Counted from the first letter of the stretch, positions 1 to 11,205 are shown. The stretch is DNA of 64,000 bases from Tritrichomonas musculus (GCA_039105265.1 JAPFFF010000034.1:186001-250000); one strand, 5' to 3'. A program made the numbers and translations. The notes: generated by a model from the letters alone, not told the origin.

Positions 1-475
1 TTTTAAATGTAATTATACTGCATTATCTTTAGTAAAATAGATTGTATTATAAAACTCAATTATTTTGAGTATTTTGTTTTATAAAATTTATTTATATATA
101 TCTTTTTTAAAAAACTTCAGAAATTTGATAAGGATGGACATTTGGAAATTTGGAAATTTCAATTGAGTTAGAAAATGGTTGCTTTCAATTTTTTTACTCA
201 TTTATAAACCATTCAAAAATAATAAAAAAAATTAATTTAAAAAATATCTCTTTTTTTACCAAAATATATTATCAAATGGTTTTTAAGAGGAAATATTATA
301 TTTACTATTCAACCTCTTTTTCTGAATAATAACCATATATATTTTTAAGTTACATTGAAAATTCCAAAAATGTATGAAAGATGAATATATTCGAAATACA
401 ATTTTTGCAAACGTTCTCATTTTTCAGAAGACAAAGAAAAGTAGTTAAAAATTTTTAAGTACATTTTTGTTTATG
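1..475 (+). repeat. Duplicated upstream segment, copy 1
   Basis: This stretch is nearly identical to 20175-20650, the region directly upstream of the Cys-rich surface protein gene. The match begins at the first base of the window, so the duplication may extend further left. Both copies contain a TCATTTTTC motif (near 417 here, 20591 there) that resembles the trichomonad initiator element. Similarity stops at about 475, where the Sel1-coding sequence starts here and the signal-peptide coding sequence starts in the other copy. It is non-coding and probably a duplicated promoter or 5' flank. Confidence 0.85.
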
Positions 476-1725
476 AAGGTAAATATGTCAAACGTGACAT
501 CAACAAAGCTATTAAATATTATTCACTAGCTGCAGATCAAAATTATCCTGAAGCACAAATCGATCTCGGCTTTATTTATTATGATGGTAAATATGTCCCA
601 CGTGACATAAACAAAGCAATCCAATATTATTCACTAGCGGCAAATCAAAATCATGCCATTGCACAATGCTATCTGGGGCTCATTTATTTTGAAGGTAAAT
701 ATGTCACACGTGACATCAGCAAAGCAATTTCTTATTTTTCACTCGCTGCAAATCAAAATAATCAACCAGAAGCACAAACTATTCTTGGCGCCATTTATCT
801 TGAATGCAAAGATGTGCCAAGAAACATCGATAAATCAATTTATTATTTGTCACTCGCTGCAAATCAAAATAATGAACCAGGAGCACAATTTACTCTTGGT
901 ATGATTTATTTTAAAGGCAAATATGTCGCACGCAACATCAACACAGCAATTCACTATTTATCACTCGCTGCATATAAAAATTATCCACATGCACAATTTA
1001 ATCTCGGTATCATATATTATAGTGGTAAATTTTGCGCTCCAAATATTAAAAAAGGAATGTTTTATATAGAACTAGCATCGAACAATGGCCATAGAATTGC
1101 GAACTTTGCACACGGTTTTTTGCTTCACGAAGGAAAAAATATCCCGAGAGATATTGAAAATGCCATTCATTATTACAAAGAAGCATCGTCATTCAACATT
1201 AATTATGCAAAAAACAATCTAGGAATCATATACAAGCATGGATATGGTGAGTCTGCCCCAAAGAGATTAGGTTCTGCGATTGAATATTTTGAAGAAGCAA
1301 TTCGTCAAGGAAATGATTATTTGTCAATGTACAACTTAGCTCATATATACATTTATGAAGAAAATATCAATCAAGATATCAATAAATTAATTGACTTATT
1401 GATAAAATCATCGGAAAAATTCGATCCTTCATTTTTTTTGTTATGTATCATATTGATAAAACAAAATATTTCTTATAAAGATGTAATTAAAAACAATGAT
1501 CTAGCTAAGAAAATATCTCGAAAGATAGTAGAAATTGGATCGAAATTTGAAGTTATATATGATTATTTGAAAGATAAAGATTATATATATAATCTTTTTT
1601 TACAACCTGTTCTTACATCTGAACTTAATAATATCAAATTCAACGATGCTAATCCGAAATATCCAAACGCAAAGGATATCTCAAACGAATTTTATGATGG
1701 GTTTGGCCGAGATTTGTTGATTTAA
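445..1725 (+). pseudogene. 5'-truncated Sel1-like repeat protein
   Basis: The frame is open from just after a TAG at 442-444 to the TAA at 1723-1725 and codes for about nine Sel1-like repeats of about 36 residues, each built around a YYSLAANQN-type helix and a GKYVPRDINKAI-type turn. Sel1 repeats form solenoids that bind partner proteins, and in trichomonads they often follow a kinase domain. No ATG occurs in this frame before 814, which lies inside the fourth or fifth repeat. The ATG at 473 is in another frame and soon meets a stop. The array begins in the middle of a repeat exactly where the duplicated upstream segment ends. I infer a 3' gene fragment joined to foreign upstream DNA. A shortened protein from 814 (303 residues) remains possible. 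The later repeats diverge, as is usual near the C-terminus. Confidence 0.75.
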
Positions 1726-2050
1726 ACCTTCAGAAAATTCAGGCTCTTTTGATGAAATGTTTTCTAAAATCAAAATTCACTTTAAAAAAATACATGAATC
1801 AATAAAAAATTAATTATAGAACATGGTTTTATAAAAAAAAATTCCAAAAAATACACTAGAAATAAAAGGGTCAAACGCGAACGCTTCATTTTTTTTTGGG
1901 TAGTGACCCAAAAAAAAAATTGTGGTCGGGTTAATATTTTAGGGTGACCTTTCGAAGGTTTAACCCCAATTCATTTTTTTTTTTTTTATTTTCAAAAAGT
2001 TCATCTCATAAATTTTTAATATATGACAATATTATGCATTCCATTATTAA
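1726..2050. other. Non-coding gap with a GGGT/ACCC hairpin
   Basis: There is no credible ORF. The stretch contains a perfect inverted repeat at 1889-1918: nine T plus GGGT, a four-base loop AGTG, then ACCC plus a run of A. It also has a short relatively GC-richer tract (1930-1972). No tRNA or other structural RNA could be recognised. Confidence 0.5.
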
Positions 2051-2052
2051 TA

Positions 2053-2280
2053 CAGTAGTGAATTTAATATGGTAACGGTATTTTTTATGGTAACACTTTT
2101 TTTAGTAAAAAAATTTTAAAAAAATATAAATTTCAAATTTTCTCGATATATATAATATTTATTTAAAAACAAAGTATATCAATATATTCAGCAATACACA
2201 TATAATATGCAACACAAATGAATTGATGCATAGCATTTAAAAAGAAAATTTTTTTCAACATTGAAAAGAAAAAAATAATT
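2053..2280 (+). repeat. Left terminal inverted repeat
   Basis: This is the left arm, matching the reverse complement of 3546-3773 with only a few differences. It contains two GGTAAC-containing motifs near the outer end. Confidence 0.85.
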
Positions 2281-3545
2281 CTATTTTTTCTCGTTTATAT
2301 TGAAAAGTTTTATCTTAATTTTATTTTGATAAAAATCTTTACCTATACTTATATTTGTTTTATTATAAAGGTTTCATTCATTTGATTTATATAATGAAAA
2401 TTTCCTTAATTTAATATAACTGAGGCGACCGTTTAAAATAGTATCATAAAAAGAATGGTAAATTTTTTTACCTAAATGATTTTTGAAAAATCTTTAGATG
2501 ATTACTTATTTATATTTTAATATATAAATAAATTTTAGACAGATTCTTAAAATTGCTTCTGAAGATTAGAGTGAAAAATCAAATTTGCTGATTTATGAAA
2601 ATTTTCAATTTTATTATCTTGATAACTGATGATATTTATGCAATTAACTCGTGAAAACACTAAATTTATGTATATAAAAGAGCATTTTATATAATTTAAT
2701 CAATCAAAGCAATCGCTAGTAATTTTGTATGAACGAAAACATGATTAAATGCAAAACAATAAAAAATTTTAAACGATCAACAATTAATTTTGAAATAATA
2801 ATCAAATAATCCAATTCCATTTAATTTGTCTTGTAGTATTAACTATTATATAATAGATAGATTTACAAATTTCTTTTATTTTTTTGAGATATTAAAAAAA
2901 ATGTAATTATATGATAATCAGAAATCACCAAAAGACCTCTCTAATAAAAATCAATTTTATACCATTATTATCATATATTATGCATTGTATATTGGATAAA
3001 AGTTGATTTGAAATATAATTATTGAAGTTATAAATGATTTTGACTTTAATAATAAAATTTTCAAAATTTTACTCAAATTTCAACTTTGTTAGCTTACTAT
3101 CCAAATATTTCATTTTTGGTTCATAAGCTGAAAAATACTCCTTGCTAGATATTCTTTCAAATATATGAAACATAAGAATTATTTTCAGAGATCTTGAAAT
3201 AATGATATTTTTTTTTTTCAAAAACAAACAAAATTTTCTTTGAAACATCTTTCGGTTTCTTATAGCATATCAATTTAAACAGATTCGATATATATGTACA
3301 TCTATACCAATTATATATATATGTAAAGTTTTTATAAGGAAAAAATAAAAGGTTGATAAATATCGTTTCTACTAACATAAATATTAAATGAAAATTTTCA
3401 ATTTTTTTAAAAAAAATAATATTTTTGAAGCTACAATTTAGATTAAAAGAAAAATAATAGGCATATATTAAACATTATATCTATTATAAGTTAAATAAAT
3501 AAATAAATTTGCAAAAACTCTGGTAGAGATGGAAAAAAATTGGAA

Positions 3546-3773
3546 TTTATTTTTTTCTTTTCAATGTTGAAAAAAATTTTCTTTTTAAATGCTATGCATC
3601 AATTCATTTGTGTTGCATATTATATGTGTATTGCTGAATATATTGATATACTTTGTTTTTAAATAAATATTATATATATCTAGAAAATTTGAAATTTATA
3701 TTTTTTTTAAATTTTTTTAATAAAAAAAAGTGTTACCATAAAAAATACCGTTACCATATTAAATTCACTACTG
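3546..3773 (-). repeat. Right terminal inverted repeat
   Basis: This is the right arm, the reverse complement of 2053-2280. It ends in CACTACTG followed by the TA target-site dinucleotide. Confidence 0.85.
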
Positions 3774-3945
3774 TATAATTATAAGAACAAAATCTTTTTT
3801 TAACTAATTTTCAAGAGAATAATATCAATTGAAAAAAATTTTTTGTTTATTTTTGTTAAGAAATTTTTTTTTCATCAATATGAAACTTTTTAGTTAAATT
3901 ATAATTTAAGTTATTAACTCAAAAATCAAGTAAATTCAAAATCCA

Positions 3946-6489
3946 TCATGATAATATTTTAATTGATGGATTGAATATCAGTTCACCATTTTTATGGAAA
4001 AGGAAACCTTCAACTAATACAAAATGAGGATTCTTTGGACTAACTGTGATAACTTTTAATTTGTTGCATCCATGAAAAGCATTACGGCCGATTGATGCAA
4101 CTTTTTCAGTGATAGTTATTGATGGCAATAATCTGCAATGCTCAAAAGCAGATTTGCCAATTGATACAACATTTTCTGGAAGAGTTATTGATGACAATAA
4201 TCTGCATTCCGAAAAAGCAGAATCACCAATTGATGTAACACTTTTTGATAGAGCTATTGACTGTAATGAAATGCAAGCATAAAAAGCAGAATCACCAATT
4301 GATGTAACACTATTTGAGAGAGTTATCGATGACAATGACCGGCAATTAGAAAAAGAAGAATTGCGAATAGATTTGACAGAGTCTGGAACAATATATGATG
4401 CTCCTTTTTTGCCTGTTGGATAGAGTACCAGCTCGCTTCCATCTTTATTGAAAAGGATGCCGTCAACTGATTTAAAATGTGGGTTCTCTGAGCTGACTGT
4501 GATCGCTTCTAATTTGTCGCATCCACTAAAAGCACCATCGCCAATTGATGCAACACCACTTGGTAGAGTTATTGATGACAATGATGTGCACCATGAAAAA
4601 GCAGATTTACCAATTGATGAAACACTATTTGGGAGAGTTATTGATGACAATGATTCGCAATTCAAAAAAGCAGAATCGCCAATTGATGTAACACTATTTG
4701 GGAAAGATATTGATGACAATGATTTGCAACCATAAAAAGCAGAATCACCAATTGATACAACACCATTTGGTAGAGTTATTGATGACAATGACGTGCACCA
4801 TGAAAAAGCAGATTTACCAATGGATGAAACACTATTTGAGAGAGTAATCGATGACAATGATTTGCAATCATAAAAGGCAGAATCACCAATAGATGTAACA
4901 CTGTTTGGGAGGATTATTGATGACAAAGATTTACTATTCCAAAATGAAGAATTGCCAATAGATTTGACCGAGTTTGGAACATTATATGATGCTTCTTTTT
5001 TGCCTGTTGGATAGAGTACAAGCTCGCTTCTATCTTTATTGAAAAGGACACCGTCAACTGATTTAAAATGTGGATTCGCAGAGCTAACTGTGATCGCTTC
5101 TAATTTGCCACACATACTAAAAGCACCATCGCCAATTGATGCAAAATTTTCTGGGAGAGTTATTGATGACAATGATTCACAATACATAAAAGCTGATTTG
5201 TCAATTGATGTAACACTATTCGGGAGAGCTATTGACAGCAATGATTTACAAAACAAAAAAGCAGATTCACCAATTGATGTAACACCATTTGGAAGTGCTA
5301 TTGATTTTAAGAAGTCGCAATCCGCAAAAACAGATTTTCCAATTGATGTAATACTGCTTGGGAGAGCTACTGACGACAATGATGTGCACCACTCAAAAGC
5401 AGAATCACCAATTGATGTGACACTATTTGGGAGAGATATTGATGACAACAATCTGCACCAAGAAAAAGCAGAATCACCAATTGTTGTAACACCATTTGAG
5501 AAAGAGATAAAACGTAATGAACTGCATTGCGAAAAAGCAGATTTGCCAATTGATTTAACACCTTTTGGAAAAGTTATCGATGACAATGAAAAACAATACT
5601 CAAAAGCAGAATCACCAATTGATGCAACACTATTTGAGAGAGTGATTAATGCCAATGATCTGCACCAGCAAAAAGCTGATTTGCCAATGGAAGTAACACC
5701 TTCTTGGAGCGTCAATCTTCCCAATGCGTCACAAAAGTAAAAAGAAAAATCACCAATAGATTTGACAGAGTCTGGAACAACATATGATGCTCCTTTTTTG
5801 CCTGACGGATAGTATATCAGTTCGCTTCCGTCTTTATTGAAAAGGACACCGTCAATGGATTTAAAATGTGGATTCTCTGAGCTGACTGTGATCGCTTCTA
5901 ATTTTCTGCATTCAATAAAGACGCCATCGCCAATCGATGCAACATTTGCTGCGAGAGATATCGATGCCAATGTACTGCAATGTGAAAAAGCAGAATCGCC
6001 AATTGTCGTAATACTATTTGGGAGAATTAGTGATGGCGATAATTTACTAAATGCAAAAGAAAAATTGCCGATACTGAGAATTGAACACGGGAGTTGAAGT
6101 TCTTTCGTGATTTGTGTTAGATAAAAGGCATAGCAGCCTATTTCTGTTAATTTCGATTTAGAGGGAAATTTTATTTCATTGATCCGGCATTCAAAAAATG
6201 ATGCATTCCCAATTGATGTAATTTCTTTTGAGAGAGTAAGTGTGCCGATAAAACAATCACTAAAAAGTTCAGCAGGAATTTTGGTAATTTGAATCTTTGA
6301 TCCTGGATCACGTTCAAATGTTACATCAAATAATTCGTGAATATTACAGAAATGATCCTTGTTAATTGTGCTTGGTGTTAATTGAAGTTTATCGTTTGGT
6401 AATGACCTAATTGAATCCATAAATTTACATTTGGTGAAATCAGGTGTACTTGAAATACACTTTATAAAGATAAAAATACAAAATAGCAT
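3946..6489 (-). CDS. BspA-like leucine-rich repeat secreted protein, copy 1
   Basis: The gene is intact and codes for 847 residues. It starts with a hydrophobic signal peptide (MLFCIFIFIKCIS) and continues almost entirely as about 23-residue BspA/Treponema-type LRRs of the form LPNSVTSIGDSAFxxCxSLSSI, interrupted by three longer spacer blocks around the motif NPHFKSVDGVLFNKDGSELV. Known BspA-like proteins are surface or secreted LRR proteins; in Trichomonas they are linked to adhesion, and the role here is inferred. There is no C-terminal membrane segment, so the protein is probably secreted or held by partners. It is a near copy of 11206-13827, sharing also about 700 bp upstream. The N-terminal and central parts are almost identical between copies, while the C-terminal repeat block differs in repeat order. 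Long antisense frames here come from the repeat coding and are not genes. Confidence 0.93.
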   Translation of the reverse strand: MLFCIFIFIKCISSTPDFTKCKFMDSIRSLPNDKLQLTPSTINKDHFCNIHELFDVTFERDPGSKIQITKIPAELFSDCFIGTLTLSKEITSIGNASFFECRINEIKFPSKSKLTEIGCYAFYLTQITKELQLPCSILSIGNFSFAFSKLSPSLILPNSITTIGDSAFSHCSTLASISLAANVASIGDGVFIECRKLEAITVSSENPHFKSIDGVLFNKDGSELIYYPSGKKGASYVVPDSVKSIGDFSFYFCDALGRLTLQEGVTSIGKSAFCWCRSLALITLSNSVASIGDSAFEYCFSLSSITFPKGVKSIGKSAFSQCSSLRFISFSNGVTTIGDSAFSWCRLLSSISLPNSVTSIGDSAFEWCTSLSSVALPSSITSIGKSVFADCDFLKSIALPNGVTSIGESAFLFCKSLLSIALPNSVTSIDKSAFMYCESLSSITLPENFASIGDGAFSMCGKLEAITVSSANPHFKSVDGVLFNKDRSELVLYPTGKKEASYNVPNSVKSIGNSSFWNSKSLSSIILPNSVTSIGDSAFYDCKSLSSITLSNSVSSIGKSAFSWCTSLSSITLPNGVVSIGDSAFYGCKSLSSISFPNSVTSIGDSAFLNCESLSSITLPNSVSSIGKSAFSWCTSLSSITLPSGVASIGDGAFSGCDKLEAITVSSENPHFKSVDGILFNKDGSELVLYPTGKKGASYIVPDSVKSIRNSSFSNCRSLSSITLSNSVTSIGDSAFYACISLQSIALSKSVTSIGDSAFSECRLLSSITLPENVVSIGKSAFEHCRLLPSITITEKVASIGRNAFHGCNKLKVITVSPKNPHFVLVEGFLFHKNGELIFNPSIKILS

Positions 6490-6665
6490 GTGGTGTGTAA
6501 CAAATGCGAATAAATAATTGATTATTTAAAAAATTGAGAGAATTTTCTTAAATTTTTTAAAAGAATATTCATTCAATTATTCATACAATGATTGTGAAGT
6601 ATTTGAAAAATTCTTTTTGATATTATCAAATTAGAAATAATTCTCAGAAATTTTATTCATATTTC

Positions 6666-6696
<31 letters not shown>

Positions 6697-7178
6697 AATT
6701 CTCACCGGAATTAAATTAAATAATATAATCACCGGAATTCTAATCTCATAAATCAGAAAGAAAAATCTAGAAAACATTTGATTCTGGTTTAAAAAAACAA
6801 TGTACATAAATAGTCTTATGAATGTTCAATCATAGTTTTGCAAACTTTTTTAATCTTCAGATGCAATATCTTTTCATAAAAATATCAAATGCTCATTTAA
6901 CAAACAATTTTAAAATGAAGTAATATAATTTAAAATGTTTATGTGCAATATATATAATAATAAAAATTAGATATTTAAAATCTGAAATTCTTAATTATAT
7001 AAATTTATTGAAAAATGTTAACTATATTAATTAACAAATCAGAACAATTTCTACTTTATCGGGCTAAAATCATGATAGAATCAACATATTGATTATTTTT
7101 AATTAATTGAATGCATAATAATCGTTTATTCATTTTCAAAGAAAATCTGCGGTACAAGTTTCCTAAGGCTGCATTAAA
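6490..7178. repeat. Duplicated upstream region of BspA copy 1
   Basis: The sequence matches 13828-14535 upstream of the second BspA gene. The copies differ mainly in the length of a poly-A tract (6667-6695 here, shorter there), in a small local duplication containing CACCGGAATT, and in insertions near 14260. The shared tract ends around TTTCCTAAGGCTGCAT. It contains no ORF and presumably includes the promoter. Confidence 0.85.
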
Positions 7179-7302
7179 CTTTAAAGGTGCAAAAACATAA
7201 ATAAATCTGGATTGTATATATTTTATTTACCTATTAATTTTATTGCATAAAAAAAGAAATTCATATAATGAAATATGATTATCATTTCATGAATAAACAC
7301 CT

Positions 7303-8055
7303 TTAAGAAAAAATGTTTGTTTTTTTATTATCTAGAAAGAAATTTTCATTTCTGAAGAAATCATCATCAAAAGAATTTGATATATTATCAAAATATAAAT
7401 CGAGACCAATTGAATTTTTTTCCAAAATCTGAGAATCATTTTCATTTATCAATTCATTTTGTTTTGCCGAATTATCTAAATTATTATTATTACCAAATAT
7501 ATTTTCATTTTTTTGAATGTCACTCATTTTATTGCTAATTTGAATTTCTCTAATATTTATCTCTTTCTTCATTCTAATCAACACCTTATACCTATTTTTT
7601 ATCATTGCATCTGTTCTATTTGGAAAGTATTTGGAAATCAACATCCATTTCGGCCCATATTCATTTTGCAATTTCATGATCATTTCATCTTCTTCTTTGG
7701 TCCAATTTGCATGATTTAAATTTGGATTTAAATAATAAAACCAACGTTCTCGACATTGCCTTGGGTTTCTTCCTTCCATATTCTTAGCAAGATATCTCCA
7801 ATTTTTTAGACCAAAAATCATTATCATTTGCATTAATTTTTTATCTTCGTCCTTCGTCCATTTGACTCGGTTTTTAAAAATTGGCTTCTTCTTCTTTTTA
7901 ATATTAGACATGTCATCCAAGATATCATCATTATAATTAATATCATCAAATTCATTTATCATTTCTTCATTCACTGAACAATCACAAAAAAGAAGTGATG
8001 ACATCAAGCAATCTGAATTTTCAGCATTTCGATTTATATTGTTATTTGAATTCAT
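7303..8055 (-). CDS. R2R3 Myb-like DNA-binding protein
   Basis: The gene is intact and codes for 250 residues. Two adjacent Myb repeats lie at about residues 62-113 and 114-165. The first has W66, W86 and W105, with a CRERW helix. The second has W118 and W137 and an NRTDAMIKNRYKVL recognition helix. An acidic, Asn-rich N-terminus and an Asn/Asp-rich tail flank them. It is a nuclear sequence-specific DNA-binding protein, probably a transcription factor; trichomonads have large Myb families, and some bind promoter elements of adhesion or iron-responsive genes. A TCATTC initiator-like motif is about 50 bases upstream. It sits between the two BspA copies and points the same way, but was not duplicated with them. 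Target genes cannot be read from the sequence. Confidence 0.92.
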   Translation of the reverse strand: MNSNNNINRNAENSDCLMSSLLFCDCSVNEEMINEFDDINYNDDILDDMSNIKKKKKPIFKNRVKWTKDEDKKLMQMIMIFGLKNWRYLAKNMEGRNPRQCRERWFYYLNPNLNHANWTKEEDEMIMKLQNEYGPKWMLISKYFPNRTDAMIKNRYKVLIRMKKEINIREIQISNKMSDIQKNENIFGNNNNLDNSAKQNELINENDSQILEKNSIGLDLYFDNISNSFDDDFFRNENFFLDNKKTNIFS

Positions 8056-9235
8056 ACTTTCTTTTTGAGGCTTATTTACTCTCTTCGGATCAAGAAAAAT
8101 ATGAATGACGGTTTACTTTTTGCTCACTTTTTTTGTTAAAATTTTTTAAAGTCAAGATTTTTCAATCCACAGCCATTTTATAGATGGATTGAATACAAAT
8201 CTGATATTACATTAATATAAACTATTATTATATGCTTTGAGTGGATAAGCAACAAAACTCAATCTGACGAATTATTATATGAAATATATAATATGTATGA
8301 TAATGTTTATGGAACCAAAAGACATTGGTTAACATAATATCCATATTTTCATTTTGGCATATTTTAATAATTAAAAAAATAAAAACAAATATGTTTTTTA
8401 AAAATGAAATAAAAATTTCAATGAAAACTTGCCACTCCACTTTTCCATATCACTTTCTATTTTTAAATTTTAAACTTTTGAGCAGTATATAATTCAGTTG
8501 ATAATTTTTTGAATATTATCATATACTGATAACTATAATCATGAAAAAATCTCAAAATTCCAAAGAATTATATATAATTATATAAAAATAAAGATTCATT
8601 ATTTTTGATTGGAAGTTAAGAACACTTTATTTAAAAAGTTTTGAATAACAATCAATTTAATTATTGCATATTTGACAGTAATAGAATGAATTTCTTCTGA
8701 AACTAATATTTAAAAACCAATTTGAAATTGAAAATGACATAAACAAAATTTTGCCTAAAATGAGCATTATTGTTAAAATTATATTATATTGGTGATTGAT
8801 AATATGAATAATATTATAATATACAAGTCATCTGTTATTGAATTAAAAGAGTTAAAAATAAAAATATCAAAAGAGATGATTCAATATATTGAATGTTTTT
8901 TTAAATTACAAAAAGATGAATTTATATATGGAATATCAAGATGAATTTAATGTGTTGACTTATTAAATTAATTAAATGTTAACTCTTGTTCAAAAATCTT
9001 CATTATGTATATTAATTACAGAAATTATCAAAAATAATCAATTTTATTTAATTCTTAAATTTATTAGAACATATATCTTAGATATATGAAAAATATTTTT
9101 ATTAATCATTGCGTTCACTGATGTTAAAATTCAGTTTTTGAAATTTTTTCTGTTTTTTTAAAAATTTGAATACGAAATTGTCGTTCTATTTATTTCAAAA
9201 AATATTTGGCAAACAGATTGTAATTCATTTTATAT
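8056..9235. other. Intergenic, AT-rich
   Basis: About 1.2 kb without a supported gene. The only frames are short and low-complexity. No repeat or structured element was recognised. Confidence 0.5.
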
Positions 9236-10068
9236 ATGGAATATCAAGAATATCTTTCCCAAAAGAGAGAGATTTATGATGATGTAATTCAATTTATAGA
9301 AAACGAAGACTCCAATATTCAAGATTTAATTATATTATTAGAAAAACACAAAATTCAAGAAAATTTGGAAGAATCGGCTTTATTTTTTCGTTTGATAATT
9401 TATATATCGAATAACCATCATCGTTCTCTCAATTTCTTTAACAAAATTGAAGAAATTCTCCAATTATTTAATGAATATATCAAAAAAGCTTTTCATATTC
9501 ACAAATATTCAATCTTTTCAAAAGCAACTAATTATTAATTTTATATTTAATAGAACATGAAATTCTTATCATTGATAAAAATATCGCGCAAGAAATGATT
9601 TTCAGAAGTCAAGAAACAAACACGAAATATCACCACTTTTTCTATCCTGAAATCAAAGAATTTATTGAAAAGCAAGAAATTGAAAAAACTGAAAAGGAAT
9701 TAGGAAATGAAGATATGTCAATAAATTTTGAAAATAAACGAAAAATAGGAGAAAACAAGAAATATATTTGTGAATTGATTCGCAATGATTCAATTGAACA
9801 GTTCGTTATTTATGTAAACCAAACAAATTTGTCACTTTTTTCAACAAAAATTGAACCATCAATATTTGAAACAAATTCTTTCTTAATGGATAAAAAACCA
9901 ACATTGATTGAATATGCAGCTTTTTATAAAAATGGTGATATTACAAATCATTACTGCCTTCAAGTTGGAATCCCAACGTTGTTTTTCATAGTTTTTCAAT
10001 TTTTTTTGCTTTTACTCTTAGTAATATCTGTTCCAATGACTTTGATTGATATTAGCGAACCGATATGA
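9236..10068 (+). pseudogene. Ankyrin-type (DUF3447-like) protein, frameshifted and truncated
   Basis: The first frame (9236-9538) starts at ATG with MEYQEYLSQKREIYDDVIQF and contains the SNNHHR segment typical of the N-terminal domain in trichomonad ankyrin proteins. A frameshift near 9530-9550 moves coding to the frame that contains 9595-10068, where HHFFYPEIKEFIEKQEIEKT, KKYICELIRNDSIEQFVIYV and FETNSFL continue the same family. The ankyrin repeats expected after PTLIEYAAF are replaced from about 9945 by unrelated sequence ending in a hydrophobic stretch. I infer a dead gene missing its repeat domain. A related broken N-terminal domain occurs at 53626-54184, there joined to BspA repeats. 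Confidence 0.72.
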
Positions 10069-10329
10069 TAAATATTTTCTTTTCTGAATAAAGCTTCAAT
10101 TTCTTTTATATAATTCATTTAATTATGCATTTATTAATATTTAAAACACTTTTAATAATTGGCTTAATTAATACAAAAGTGATCAACTGAATTTGTAAAA
10201 ATTCATCAATTGTTTTGAGGATTTATTTCTGTGCCTTTGTGTTAATTTGTATTTAGTTCTAAAATTATGAGAAAGAAATTGATGAATTATACCATTATAA
10301 TATTTCCATTTATGAAAGAAAAACGTTTT

Positions 10330-10910
10330 TCATATGCAATATGAACAAATTCCAGCAGGCTTTTTATTTGCCTTCATTGAATTATGTTCTATTCTTCTTC
10401 TGCTGTTTTTTCTTCTTGTGATTTTGATTCTCTTTCAACTTCTTACTCATACCATTTAATCCGCTTGTTTCTTTCTTTCTTCATCATCAAATTCATCATT
10501 AAGATTGTCAATTTCAGAATTGTTTTTTTATACTTCTCATGCATTGGCTTCAAATAATGTTTTTATCTTTGAAAGAGCTACTATTTTATCCTCAACTTTA
10601 GATCTTGCTTTGGTAGCTGTTTTTTCTTTCTCTTTTCTTCAGAGTTTTCTTTTGAAAAATATGCTTCTTTTTTAACTTGAGCTCTTTTTTTTTATGTTTG
10701 CGATATTTCTAAGGCTTCTCTTGAGAAAGATTCGAATTCTGTTGTTGACGTCATTGCTTCAATTGCAGCTCTTCCTTCTTGTAATTCGGCATCACACTTA
10801 ATTTAAGCAGATTGATTTGCTTCTTTTTCTTGAGAATCTGCTTCAGATTCAACTTCAGCTGATTTTGCTTTTGCTTTCTCTTGTAATTTTGCATCTAAAA
10901 ACTAACTTTA
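10330..10910 (-). pseudogene. Eroded Lys/Glu/Ala-rich coiled-coil gene
   Basis: On the minus strand the sequence reads as fragments rich in Ala, Lys, Glu and Gln (for example KLQEKAKAKSAEVESEADSQ and CDAELQEGRAAIEAMTS), separated by in-frame stops and shifts. The composition fits a long coiled-coil protein. There is no intact ORF, so I call a degraded gene fragment. It lies 3' of the second BspA gene and on the same strand. Confidence 0.5.
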
Positions 10911-11205
10911 ATAAACAATTCAAATATTTGGATTTTTTAAGGGAAGTGTAATTTTTCCCCAGAAAATTGAATGGAAAAAAACTAGGAAAAAATGGATATT
11001 CTCCTTTTTTTATTATTAATTCGTTTTGTCCACTATTAGAAAAGAAAATTATAGAATAAAACTATTGAAATTTTCAATGAGAAGTATCATGTTTTCTTTG
11101 AAGGTAGAGGAAAAACTTTATAAATATTAACCAGAAAAAAAATTTCATTGTAAAACTTTTTAGTTGTAAAATGAATAAGCTGTGGAAATATAATTTTTAT
11201 AATCA

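Larger units (their letters stand above)
2053..3773. mobile_element. TA-flanked element with about 228-bp terminal inverted repeats
   Basis: The first about 228 bases (2053-2280) are repeated as near-perfect reverse complement at about 3546-3773. The ends read CAGTAGTGAATTTAATATGG inward. The element is bounded by TA on both sides (2051-2052 and 3774-3775), which matches the TA target duplication of the Tc1/mariner/pogo superfamily. The 1.27-kb interior has no transposase-like ORF; the largest frame (3157-3378, minus) looks like chance. I infer a non-autonomous DNA transposon or foldback element. The TIRs are much longer than those of the other TA-flanked elements in this window. Confidence 0.82.

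Noticed and set aside
1930-1975. Possible tRNA-like segment (TTCGAAGGTTTAACCCC)
   Set aside because: No cloverleaf with acceptor and anticodon arms could be formed.
5039-5740. Long plus-strand ORFs (also 4448-4735, 12377-13078 and others) opposite the BspA genes
   Set aside because: They mirror the minus-strand LRR coding, repeat with the same period and exist in both copies only because the repeats do. No independent features.
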